Source of the DNA: Notospermus geniculatus
Lineage: Eukaryota; Nemertea; Pilidiophora; Heteronemertea; Lineidae
NCBI GenBank assembly: GCA_002633025.1
Contig: NMRB01000365.1
Coordinates: 1 to 64,000 of the forward strand
Length of the DNA stretch: 64,000 nt
Direction of reading: 5' to 3'
Both the position numbers and the translations under genes were made by a program. The first letter of the stretch is position 1; each line of letters opens with the position of its first letter. A model generated the notes under the pieces. It made no database searches. It was given only the letters and a program-made list of their open reading frames with translations, and was not told where the DNA came from. Positions 53,683 to 63,898 of the stretch are shown here, in pieces.

Positions 53683-54437
53683 GCTGGGTCCTCAGCTGTG
53701 TCGCGTGATTTTTTGATAAAATCCACGTGTTTTTTGTTAGGAGCGCGTGATATGTGTTTTGGGAGTGGTAAGTGGTTGATGATTTAAAGTGTAGAAATTG
53801 TCTGCCATGTAAGCGACTGAAAATTTTATCCAGTATTTTAAATTTTCGTTGTTTGTCTGGTTCTCTCGACACTCCCCTCTCTTCGCTCTATTTCTTACAT
53901 CTCATTATGACCACCACTACTCAGTGATGTGGTCAGTATTGTTTTCGCAGGACGCAACATCTTTCTCTACCACTTTCCTTTCCTCCACGTTTTCGGTCAA
54001 ACTAGGGCATGCACGTCAAACCTGACTGGCGCACAAACTGTTAATGTCGTCTAAACCAGTGTACCCAGGTTACGGAGTTAGGATGGTTAGCGTTAACGAT
54101 TAGAGTCAGGACTAGGTTTAGGGTTAGGGTAGGGGTCAGTGACAAGGGTTGAGAGTCAGGGTTGGGGTTAGGGTTAGGGGCTTGGGCTATAGGGATCAGT
54201 GTATAGGATCAGGACTGGACGACATTCACCCACTGGCTCGGTCTAAAGATCTAATTGTTCTCTCGCGATGAAAAGATTCCTGTGCATTTTCATTCAGTTT
54301 TGGCTGAGATAATGAACTTTTTCAGCTAAATAAATCGGGATCGCCGTAGTCTATGAATAGAGTCGGAGTCTATAAATAGAACCGTGCGTGGTACACGAGA
54401 TCTACATGTATGCATGGCAGGACGTCGTGCCTGTGTA
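53683..54437. other. Unassigned; diverged MULE-like MITE ends and TTAGGG-like words
   Basis: CTGTTAATGTCGTC near 54039 and GACGACATTCACCCACTGG near 54218 could be a diverged member of the MULE-like family. Between them are several GGGTTAGGG words (54110-54180), too few and irregular for a telomere. Confidence 0.4.
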
Positions 54438-55214
54438 CACTCTAAAATTTGCTGGGTCAAATTTGACCCAAATTGGCTTGATTTTGACCCAACAATACAA
54501 TTAATATGCCATCAACAAAATGCTGGGTAAAGTTGACCCAATTAATTGGATCAACGTTTTCAATACAGTTATTGGGTCAGGAAAATGACCCCTCCCCAAA
54601 TACTAGGTCATTATAGTGACCGAAATATTTAACTCCGTCCTATAGGACAGGGTATTATGTAACTTAATTTGGGGGTCATTTTCCTGGTACAGTTCCTGTG
54701 TTAAAAAGGCAGCATTTGGTTCATTGCATATTAATCCCAGCAAATTGTAGTGTGAATGGGGTATACCAAAGCACATCACAAAGGGCCCGTTTCATAAAGT
54801 GACTTCAAGGTAATGGTGCCATTAACTCAATGCACTTTCCACTTGATCCAAGATCGTTTGCATGGTAGAGAGAAAACTGATGTTATATAATTATCGTTTT
54901 CACAATTCTGAAAGAGAAACATCCACAACTTTAAATTTGTGTCGCAGATTTCAAACCATAGTTTATTAATATTCTTATGTATTTGTTTTCGTAAGTACCC
55001 ATTTCGCTATAAGTTTTTTTGCACATAAGAACATAGTTGTTATTTCGCCAGGTAGAACTGGTTCATTGGTAGATTTCAACCCAATACTACTAGGTCATTT
55101 TGACCCAACCCCTGCACTTGGTTATTTTCGACCCAGTTTTTCAACCATTTTGCTTGCGCCAGTAGGGTTACAAAAATGGCCCAGCAAGGATTACCCAATA
55201 TTATGACTTTGTTA

Positions 55215-55247
55215 TTATGGTTCCCGATCACTAAGATCGGGAACCAT
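55215..55247. repeat. Perfect hairpin ATGGTTCCCGATC / GATCGGGAACCAT
   Basis: 13-bp arms around ACTAA; a matching TCGGGAACCATTCG word is at about 56384. Confidence 0.8.
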
Positions 55248-55765
55248 ATTGTTTTTGGTCATGGTGTGTGTGTGTCTGTCTGTGTGTCCGGTCTGTCACG
55301 CCTTCATCTCTAAATATCTCCTTCAACAGCTACAGTCCTGGTAACACATCCTACCCCTAGGTTTGTCAACCTGGGCAATCCAATGAGCTAATCATTTTCA
55401 ACATCAGATGCCTCCATCATGATGTAATCAACATATCAGACTTGATATTTTTTCCGTCACGCTTTTATCTGATGTCATAACTCGGCTCCTTTAGCACCTA
55501 GAGCAACAGAAACAAGTTCTACCCTTTAAATAGGTTTTCATACCCTAGGAATCGAATGGACTGATTACTTTTCATCTGAGATGTAGGGGTCATGGTGATA
55601 TCGATATCACAAATTTGATATTTTGAGATAACTTGCCATATTGTCAACTGAGCAACATGAAACAAGTCTTAGTTCATGCCTGCTTATCCAAGGACTGGAC
55701 TGTGATAAAATTATCAGCCTCACTTGTCCGGGTGATTGAAATACCATGAGATTTTGATATATCAA

Positions 55766-56000
55766 ACTTGATAATTTGAAATATCTCTGCCTGTGGTAGA
55801 GATAGAGGCATGATATCACCTTACTTGGGTTATTGATGATGCCGATTTCGATTATGCAACGACTTCGATAATCAGAGGTCAAGGTCAAGGTCACACTTGA
55901 TAATTTGAAATATCTCTGCCTGTGGTAGAGGTAGAGGCATGATATCAGACATTTTTGAGAATGCCCATTTCGATTATGCAATGACCTTGATGATCAGATA
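55766..56000. repeat. 129-bp direct duplication
   Basis: The ACTTGATAATTTGAAATATC block occurs at 55766 and 55895 with a few differences and an interposed GGTCAAGGTCAAGGTCACAC word. Confidence 0.75.
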
Positions 56001-56001
56001 T

Positions 56002-56172
56002 GGTGACAGGACAAAACGTGCCCGGACAAAACGTACCTAGGACAAAATGTACCGGACAAAAGGTAGCAATTATTGTCCGGGTACCTTTTGTCCATTTTTA
56101 CCTTTTGTACATTTTGTCCTAGGTACATTTTGTCCGGGTACATTTTGTCCAGTACCAATTTGTCCTAGAACC
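56002..56172. mobile_element. Palindromic array of GGACAAAATGTACC units, 9-bp target duplication
   Basis: Four units in one direction (GGACAAAACGTGCC, GGACAAAACGTACC, GGACAAAATGTACC, GGACAAAAGGTAGC), a short centre, then about five in the other. A perfect 9-bp direct repeat ATCAGATAT flanks it (55993-56001 and 56173-56181). Confidence 0.88.
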
Positions 56173-56673
56173 ATCAGATATCAAGATCAAGGTTAAGGTC
56201 AATTACGGGATGAGTTTATCAAGTTCTGTGGGCCTCGTCGTAATCCATCAGTCAGTGTACCCTAACTGCCTAATTTCTGTCAATGTATCCTGATCTCCAT
56301 CAATGTATCTGATCTCTATGAAAGTATCTTGATCTCTACCAATGTACGGTATCATTCATGTACCGAAGGAAGCACCTGTACATCGGGAACCATTCGACAT
56401 TTTACAATGTCATCTTGTTGGGTCAGAAATTGTTCGAGTGTGTCCGAAATGACCCAAATATTAACTGAAATTTGTTAGCACAGCAATTTGATCACGAAAA
56501 TAACCCAGCAACATTTAGTAGAGTGTAGGCCTACATCCTGATCGATCGTTCGGCAGTTCATCGTATATACAGCATTCGAACACCGCCATCCTACGTCAAC
56601 ATAACAAACAAGCTTCTGGCAAAAACATTTGTGGTGTGGTCATGAATTCACTTTCAGTGAATTCTCAGTTCTA

Positions 56674-57473
56674 CAGGGTGTTTCAAAAAAAAAGTTGTCA
56701 TCTCTAAAATATCTCCTAGAACCCAAACCCATGAATATTTCTGGCTCAGATTTTTTAAGCTGCTTGGTGTAGACATACTCATAATGTTTATGTAATGTTT
56801 GTATGATGGTGTCTTGTTATGACGGAACAGTGACCCCAAAAGTAAAAGGGTTCGAAATGCAGGTGTCCTCCAATTAATAAACCATGATGATGTAAGTGCA
56901 CTGAGGACATTTCAATGATTGGGCTGAAGGGAACTCTGCAAACCCTTCTGAAATGCCATGTGGTAGGTAGATTCCAGTAATCCTGGCAAATTCTGAAGCC
57001 TACGCAACAAATGAAATAAATCTTTCATTGCTTTCTGATAAATATTTCCTTTTTTTGCATTTTGCACCTGCTCAGTCCGAGGCCTCTTATTCATCCACGC
57101 ACGAAGCGGTCGGAGCCAAAATTTCTCCAGCACCTCCATGCATCCTGACCTATCTACATACCAAATTTGAGCCAAAAATATTCATGGGTTTGGGTTCTAA
57201 AGTCTGGCAACATCTATCTTTGACCTAATGGAATGCGGAAGTTAGGAAATTGATCGTTGGATTTTCCGCGGACCTTTAATCACATGCGGCTATTGAATGA
57301 CCGGTGGACAACACGAACAATCGGGGAACGACAACAAGTGATCGACAGGCATGATTAAAAACCGCAAAGCTCTGCCACATTACATGACTTCCGCATTCCA
57401 TTAGTCGAAGATAGGTGTTGCCAGACTTCAGGAGATATTTTAGAGATGACAACATTTTTTGAAACACCCTGTA
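56674..57473. mobile_element. Tc1/mariner-type element, 800 bp, CAGGGTGTTTCAAAA ends
   Basis: TA then CAGGGTGTTTCAAAA on the left; TTTTGAAACACCCTG then TA on the right. TIR continues with GTTGTCATCTCTAAAATATC. A 25-bp block (TTTGACCTAATGGAATGCGG) is also inverted inside. Frames on minus (56912-57175) have no recognised domain. Confidence 0.85.
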
Positions 57474-58089
57474 GTTAGTATCTGCGACCCCAAGAGGTTT
57501 CGAATTCTGCTGAGTTTCCTTCAGTAAACCTAAAGCTATTACCAACTATCCATTTCACTGTGCTTACCTGCCGACTAGTGAAGGTCATTTTATTTTGCCG
57601 TTATTATTATTATATTTTGTCATTTTGTGCCTCTAAAATATTTCATGTAGTGTGTGTCCATGAAATTTTATATTATTTATTTGGTGAAGACCTTGTAAGT
57701 TCTGTCGAACTTGTGACCGAACCATTTCTGATTATTGAATAAAATATGTTTAAACTAACTAAAGACGTTAAGCGGCACAGCGGTCGTCAAGATGTCTGCA
57801 TGGCAGCAGATCAGGGCCGACCGTACATACAGAAAGTCCGACCGTGCTACCCGCGCCTATCGGCAGTTGATTTTAACACATTTGCCCATTAAAGCTGAAC
57901 TTAATAGATATAAACCCCAAGCGGCAGAGGTAGAAATTACGAACAGCCACAAAGCACTTCCAAACTACCTCTGAAAACGATACACCCTCTCGGACGGTCA
58001 AAGTTGGTTTCACTTGCCACCACGCTCTTGAATAGTTAAGATCTCAGCACAGCTGCCAAATGAGAAAAAACGAAAAATAATCCGTGATG

Positions 58090-58150
58090 GCACCGAGATT
58101 CGAACCTACAACCCTCTGACTGATTCGCCAACCTCTTTCTGTATGCGCCA
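58090..58150 (-). ncRNA. tRNA-like module in left foldback arm
   Basis: On minus: GTTGGCGAATCAGTCAGAGG and B box GGTTCGAATCT. No full cloverleaf found. Confidence 0.5.
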
Positions 58151-58267
58151 CGAAGAGCTGCTTGCATACAACCACGCCGATCTACAATCAAGGCGCTGTG
58201 GTTTTGAAGATCTCCATGAGGAAATAAAGCGATCGGAATTGTCGTCTGGCAAGCGAGCAATCTAAGT

Positions 58268-58332
58268 GGCGCGTACGGAAAGAGGTTGGCGAATCGATCA
58301 GAGGGTTGTGGGTTCGAATCTCGGTGCCATCA
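58268..58332 (+). ncRNA. tRNA-like module in right foldback arm
   Basis: GTTGGCGAATCGATCAGAGG and B box GGTTCGAATCT. Mirror copy of the left-arm module. Confidence 0.5.
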
Positions 58333-58553
58333 TAGATTATTTTTCGTTTTTTCTCATTTGGCAGCTGTGCTGAGATCTTGACTGTTCAAGAGCGTGGTGG
58401 CAAATGAAACCAACTGTGACCGTCCGAGAGGGTGTATCGTTTTCAGAGGTAGTTTGGAAGTGCCTTGTGGCTGTTCGTAATTTCTACCTCTGCCGCTTGG
58501 GGTTTATATAAAGTTCAGAAAGCGCTATAATCGGACTTTCTGTGCGATCGGCC

Positions 58554-59576
58554 CATAACTTACAAAACTCGCCAATATTGTGACGACTGAATATCATGTG
58601 CGACTCTTGTGACACTCACCATCTTTCGTACCTACGACTCGAGATCACATTACAGCGACTCGCGATCAAGGCTTAACCTCTTTTTTTGTGGATACAACCG
58701 CCCATATTGTTTTCCTGCGAACCAGCAAATCGTCCATCAAAACCCGTGAATTTCCGTAAGGAGTACAGATGTGATCAGCTCTCTTAAGGGCGAGCCAACG
58801 TTTGCAATTTTTGAATCGTGGCCAGGCGTTGCAAATAAAAGATGTCAAAATACCATAAAAGTACAAGATATATGACGGAAATGAAGGCACCTGCGGGGTC
58901 TATAAGTCAAAAGGAATTGAATGAGATGTATCTTGGAACGCACTAATTAGCTAATGAGTTGAAACAAAGGACTAGTTGTCGGAACACTTTCCCAAGAAAT
59001 GGCACACTCTGAAGATCAAACAACATGCGTATCGTAAAGTTCGTCGTTTTTTCTACCCAGTCCACCCCTTTCGGTAACATTATTTTCAACAGACATAGTC
59101 TAGAGTACTCCACAAGTGAACTGCATGCATGCAGCCAATTTTCCAAAAACAGGGCGGCCATATTGGATCTGGATTTTACTTCCTGGTTCTCTTCTAATGT
59201 ACTGAGCGTGTATGCTGTCTATGAAATGCTGGTCAAGACATCCTTGCCACCCCAGGTTCTATGGGTTTGTGGCATTGCTGCCACTACCTGAATGTGTCAT
59301 TTACATGCTTCTTCTCTGAGAAAATTGTACCTGTTTTTCATGTTTGGCGAATTTCTTTGTTTTGGATTACATAATATAATTAACTTGTAATTCTTGGGAT
59401 TTTGCTCATTTCCTGTGTCTATACAGTACAGTGATCACAATGGACCCAAACAAAAGTCAAGTGGGGGTGTCTTTACTGCTTTTCTCAGAGGGGCCTGGAT
59501 TGAAGCACTATGAAAATTCACAATGATGGCTCGCCCTTAAATTTTAAGAACAAGAACTAATAAATAGTATAAACAA
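58554..59576. other. Unassigned sequence
   Basis: No exon or repeat recognised. Confidence 0.4.
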
Positions 59577-59611
59577 CAACAGCAACAGCAACAGCAACAA
59601 CAACAACAAAA
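59577..59611 (+). repeat. AAC/AGC trinucleotide repeat
   Basis: (AACAGC/AAC)n just upstream of the exon acceptor; it accounts for the Cys/Leu runs in minus-strand frames. Confidence 0.9.
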
Positions 59612-59632
59612 TATATATTTTTTTAAATCCAG

Positions 59633-59879
59633 GAGTACCAAAGAAAGAACGAACCGATTCCACCAAACATTTCCAAGCATATGCCTTGTCAGCCAGACGT
59701 CGGTTGTCAACATTGTAACTGCACCACACTTGCGAAAAGAGCGGCGCAGGAAACCCTGAAGGAAGGAAATCTCACCGGTGCAATTGAAGCCCTGAATTTT
59801 GTTGGTCATGATGAAGCTATAGAACTACTGTTAAGGAATGGCAAGAAGAAGGAAGCAGCAGAATTCCATCTCAGAGCAG
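59633..59879 (+). CDS. TRANK1: TRANK1-like exon: TPR-like helices after a Cys-containing loop
   Basis: Reads EYQRKNEPIPPNISKHMPCQ, PDVGCQHCNCTTLAKRAAQ, ETLKEGNLTGAIEALNFVGH, DEAIELLLRNGKKKEAAEFH, LRAG. Acceptor AG at 59631-59632; donor GCAG|GTAAAC at 59879. Starts in phase 0, matching the exon at 48776-48940, and ends in phase 1. The Y/L/A spacing again marks TPR-like helices. The next exon lies beyond the window. Confidence 0.85.
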
Positions 59880-60249
59880 GTAAACAGGCCACATCGGCAT
59901 TTTATCATTAACAACACCATTCGACCCAAACAATTTCTGCTGAAAATATCGATGCTAAGTTGAATAACTATTATAAGCCTACTTCAAATTACGGAGAAGT
60001 CCGTGACTAGTTTTCATCGACTTGCTCACCTTGCTGGTTTGCAACGACGCTCATATGTCTGCTCCTAAACGTTGCCTGTGTGATCAGCTCAGTGAGATGA
60101 TCTCGCTGACTTGGTCTGCGCGCTGGCGTGCTGCGACCGTCAGTCAGTCAATGTCCTTGATTCTCAAAATGTCAAAAACGCGAGGACATGGCGTACAAAA
60201 TGAACATGACGAAGTTGAGACGGGGGCATTATGTTCTTAGTCAATGTTC
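59880..60249. other. Host intron, unassigned part
   Basis: No repeat or exon recognised. Confidence 0.45.
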
Positions 60250-61090
60250 GTGGGTTTCCGTCGTACCCCGCCGCACCATATTCTCGACTATAACTCAAGA
60301 ACCGGTTGCCCGATTTATTTCATATTTGCATGGTGTAATGGGATGGATCGGGGGAGGTTTCGTATCGATTTTGGTTGTGACTCGATATTCAATATGGCCG
60401 CCAGGAAGACATCTTGGTTTTAGCATCCCGGACCATAACTCAAGAAGTGGTTGCCCGATGTTTCTCATATGTGACCGTCTATGGGAAAACCCGGTCAAAG
60501 TCGCTGAACACCACATGGTTAATAGGTTACGTTGAGAGTGTCATCACAAAAAAAAAACACCGGTCTGTTGGTAGCAAATAAAGCCTTATCGATGGTACAA
60601 CTTGCGACCCGATATTCAATGTGGCCGCCAGGAAGACATCTTGGTTTTAAGATTCCGGACCATAACTCAAGAATGGGTTCCCCGATTTATCTCGTATTTG
60701 CATGGTGTAATGGGGTGGATCAGGAGAGGTTCCCTATCGATTTTGTTTGCGACCCGATATTCAATATGGCCGCTAGGAAGACATCTTGGTTTTAGCATTC
60801 TGGACCATAACTCAAGAATGGGTCGCCCGATTTATCTCATATTTGTATGGTGTAATGGGGTGGTTCGGGGAGGTTCCCTATCGATTTTGGTTGCGACCTG
60901 ATATTCAATATGGCCCCCAGGAAGACATCTTGGATTTAGCATTCTGGAACCATATTCATAAAACGACTTAAGTCTAAGTGTGACACTGATCCTTTGTTTA
61001 ACACAAAAGATAAGTATCATACTTTGACTTAAGTATGTTTATGAATATGGGGCCTGGACCACAACTCAAGAATGGGTTGCCTGATTCATC
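60250..61090 (+). repeat. Tandem array, about 145-bp unit, five units
   Basis: Unit words: ACCATAACTCAAGAATGGGT, CGATTTATCTCATATTTGC, CGATATTCAATATGGCCGCC, AGGAAGACATCTTGG. Copies of the CGATATTCAAT word at about 60383, 60610, 60755 and 60898. The second unit carries an unrelated insert (about 60470-60600) and the last is split by palindrome 6. Confidence 0.88.
60949..61054. mobile_element. GGCC palindrome 6 with readable empty site
   Basis: ACCATATTCATAAAACGACT on the left and GTTTATGAATATGGGGCC on the right. The 145-bp unit resumes after it, with TGGA on both sides (60945-60948 and 61055-61058). Confidence 0.92.
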
Positions 61091-61480
61091 TGAATGTGAC
61101 AATTTCTAGAGATGATGAAGGCCGATATAACTCATACTCGAATGATTTGTCTGACTTCAATATTGAAGTCGGGTAGTTCTAATTTCAAGATTGAAGTCGG
61201 AGTTAGTTCAAGCTTGAAGATTGAAGTTCTGGTTCAAGCTTGAAGATTTTGAAGATTGAATGAGCCTTCTGGGCAATCGTTGATCGCCTTCAAATACTCG
61301 CACTATCAAGCTTGCTATCACCGTTGTAGACCATTCAACACTGAGATATACACTCACTTGCTAAAATATTACAGCATAGGTTTTTCCTTAATTTCCCAGT
61401 AGTAATCTGTATGATTCTTAAATATGGATATGATACTTGGAGGTGTTAAAGGCCTACTGGTTCAAAAAGATTTATACTAA
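61091..61480. other. Unassigned; short TTCAAGATTGAAGT repeats
   Basis: TTGAAGATTGAAGT-type words recur between 61150 and 61260. Confidence 0.45.
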
Positions 61481-61840
61481 GTGAATCTATCATGAAAATA
61501 TCAAATTGTCAAATTATCACGCATTTGATATCTCGAAAATTTTGAAGTACACGACTACACCGGATTTTACAATATGAAGAGAACGGAAATTCATTTACAA
61601 CTGTGAAAAAACTGAAAATGCTGAATATTTTCGTGTTATTTGACATCGATACTAAAAAACGCCCAGTCGAAAATCGTTTTTGTTCAGAAAAGTTAATTTG
61701 TTGTGACTATAGCCTTTCATTGGATGAAACTGGCATGGCTGAGACACAAGAGATGACAGCCTTTCATCAGCAGTGTAATCCCATGCAAAATCTCATTTTT
61801 TCAGTTTTTGATAGTTTTCGGTAATCAAATAGTTGATGTT
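61480..61840 (-). repeat. Interspersed repeat, inverted relative of 46230-46650
   Basis: See 46230-46650 for shared words. Confidence 0.7.
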
Positions 61841-61924
61841 TCAATTTTTCTCCGTGTAAAAATATTTGCTCATCATTAGGAGTGACCCAGTGTCACATAA
61901 GGATTTTATCATTTCCATATTGAG

Positions 61925-62205
61925 TCGTGTCCATCTGTCGGTCTGTCTGTCTGTTAAACTGGCACATTTTGCAACAGTTAGACCGGGGGCTTTGAAATTT
62001 AGTGGGGTGGTAAGCCCTAGAAAGGGCTCGAAACAGAACAAAACAAATTCGCGATTTGACCGACATTATGCCCTCCAGGGGGCATTTTCCATCAAATAGA
62101 AAACCCAATAACTCGGCCCATAGGCAATATATCAAACTGAAACTGATAGGATTTGTGACTCTATATTTCTTCACCTCCCATGGGGCTCAGTTGTTCAGAA
62201 TTCGT
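61925..62205 (+). repeat. Interspersed repeat family A, copy 3
   Basis: GTCTGTCTGTTAAACTGGCA, then TGCCCTCCAGGGGGCATTTT and ACTCGGCCCATAGGCAATAT. It is the longest plus-strand copy. Confidence 0.8.
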
Positions 62206-62226
62206 CCACGGGGGGGGGGGGGGGGG

Positions 62227-62249
62227 NNNNNNNNNNNNNNNNNNNNNNN
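62227..62249. other. Assembly gap (23 N) after a poly-G run
   Basis: Unresolved bases preceded by 16 G; removes the left end of the TTAA element copy 2. Confidence 1.
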
Positions 62250-62747
62250 ACACACCCTAGCACATTCAAATTGACCTAGAATCGTAACCAGTGGACCGAT
62301 TGATGTCTGCCTTGCACATTTTTTAATGCGAGACTACCCCCCCCCCCCCTCTCAATACGCGATTTTGCTCCGTTCGAAGAAACCTGGCTAAAATTGCGTT
62401 TTAACGTATGTCCTGGGGTCTAGATAGACAGGCTCCAAAGTGCAAATCTGACTTGTTGTGACAAAATGGCCATATCTCCGAAACGGAAGCAGCTACGACG
62501 ACGCGACTAGCGCCAAAAGAAAGAGTAGAGAAAAGTAGCTTCATTCTGACCAATTTTCAGACGCGTAGGAGCAACGGTTATCGAGATATAGACGTTTAAA
62601 GATTGGCAACCCGACGAAAACGTAGGCCGAATGCGAGTATTTGGATATTTGGATATTTTGGGAGCTAGGCGCGTTTTTGTAGGGACATCAGAAATTCATG
62701 TCACGAAATGGACACTTTTCACTTATAGTTAGGTCCGAAAGGGTTAA
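62250..62747 (+). mobile_element. TTAA-flanked element, copy 2 (left end lost in gap)
   Basis: Direct match to 1040-1641, ending CCGAAAGGGTTAA at 62744-62747. A C-run (62337-62349) and a deletion near 62645 (the GTGGCCCATTTAGTTGCC part is missing) set it apart. Confidence 0.8.
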
Positions 62748-62801
62748 TGGGCGTGTCCTCAAATGTAGAGTGTATTGGTTCCTTCTGCCCCAGTCCTTGA
62801 C

Positions 62802-62979
62802 TAAAGGCGCCTCTCCACGTGAGTTTTCTCGCGCAATTTGGCTCTCAATGGGTAGCTCAACTGCGAGCAATTGTTTATGTCATTGGTCCCAGCGTAAGTT
62901 TTGAGGAACATATAATGGTGAATTGCCCATTGTGAGCCAACTTTTGCGAGAAAACCCTCCCGTGGAGAGGCACTTTTAG
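62802..62979. mobile_element. Palindrome with AAGGCGCCTCTCCACG ends, 178 bp
   Basis: Left TAAAGGCGCCTCTCCACGTG and GAGTTTTCTCGCGCAA; right TTTTGCGAGAAAACCCTCCC and GTGGAGAGGCACTTTTA. A related fragment is at 26295-26420. Confidence 0.8.
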
Positions 62980-63810
62980 AAGTGAAAAGACGTTAAACCG
63001 AAACACTGGACGCAATGGAAATCTGAAGTCACTGAGAGTGATAGAACTTCCCCCAGAATTTTGTTACAGAATGTGTTGGGCATCATCAGTAGGGCCTGGG
63101 CTGGTGTAGCATCAGAGTCTGCTCAAAAGTCATTTCAAGTTGCGGGCCCAACCCCACAACCTGATGGTCACTATCGTGAATTGGTAGATGACCTACTTCT
63201 TGCTGACCTAAGTTGTTGGACGACGGGATGAAGATGTACAATTTAATGACAATATGCATTTGTAAATTGATGACAGAAAATCTATTCTTAATGCATAGAT
63301 CTGGTTGTGACCTAGGGATACCCTCCTTCCCCAGACCAAGGACACTCTGTTTAGACTCCACAACAGAAGCATGCAGGCTGACGTAAAGTTTCTGAAAATC
63401 TGAACTGATGTTCCAACGCCCGTGCTTCACTTGAAACCATGTTCATGGCATTCCCATCAGAGAACATGTTTCGGTTTCCTGTAGAACCAACAAATCAATC
63501 ATGAAAGAAAATGACAACGATCATTTTCATACACCATGTCATGGTCTGAACAGAGGACACCAAGCAGAAAAGCCTATTCATATTGCCATGAATGAATTTA
63601 GACCCTACAACCCTTATGGGGCCTCAATTGCATATTATAATGATCTTTAGTGACCTTCCACCAAAATTGGGTCAGAACCAGTTAACTAAGTACTCACTGT
63701 ATATTTGAAAATAGCTGTAAAAGTAGTAAATGTTTAACAGAAATTAAGAAAAAAACTATGTTGCAATACTTTTGGCCAGTGCGTGTATGCACCAAACGAA
63801 GGTTATCCTG
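62980..63810. other. Unassigned sequence
   Basis: A 114-residue frame on minus (63086-63430) has no clear domain. No exon called. Confidence 0.35.
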
Positions 63811-63898
63811 AACTCAGGTTGAGCCACAACTTTTCCATTGTCACATCATGTCCGGGCAAACATGAACAGTTGGAATGTTGTGGTTCAACCTGAGTTCA
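63811..63898. repeat. Palindrome TGAACTCAGGTTGA, 88 bp
   Basis: TGAACTCAGGTTGAGCCACA on the left and its reverse complement (TGTGGTTCAACCTGAGTTCA) on the right; small centre. Confidence 0.8.

Larger units (their letters stand above)
54438..56527. mobile_element. TIR element with TGCTGGGTCA ends, 2.1 kb
   Basis: Left TACACTCTAAAATTTGCTGG, right the inverted CAGCAACATTTAGTAGAGTG. TGGGTCA/TGACCCA words are repeated in 54450-54620 and 55070-55190. A second element bounded by TGGTTCCCGATC hairpins (55213-56397) and the array at 56002-56172 lie inside. Confidence 0.7.
57814..58553. mobile_element. 740-bp foldback with divergent tRNA-like modules
   Basis: Arms of about 290-340 bp: 57814-58152 against 58265-58553. 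Ends GGGCCGACCGTACATACAGA and the inverted TCTGTGCGATCGGCCC. Each arm carries a tRNA-like segment, and both point outward. The arms differ by small indels, so they have drifted independently. Confidence 0.88.

Noticed and set aside
54110-54180. GGGTTAGGG words as interstitial telomere
   Set aside because: Too few and irregular; also seen singly near 24478.
59537-59809. Minus-strand frames with long Cys or Leu runs
   Set aside because: Produced by the AAC/AGC microsatellite and antisense to a host exon.
63086-63430. A 114-residue minus-strand frame as a host exon
   Set aside because: No splice signals matching the host gene, wrong strand and no recognisable domain.
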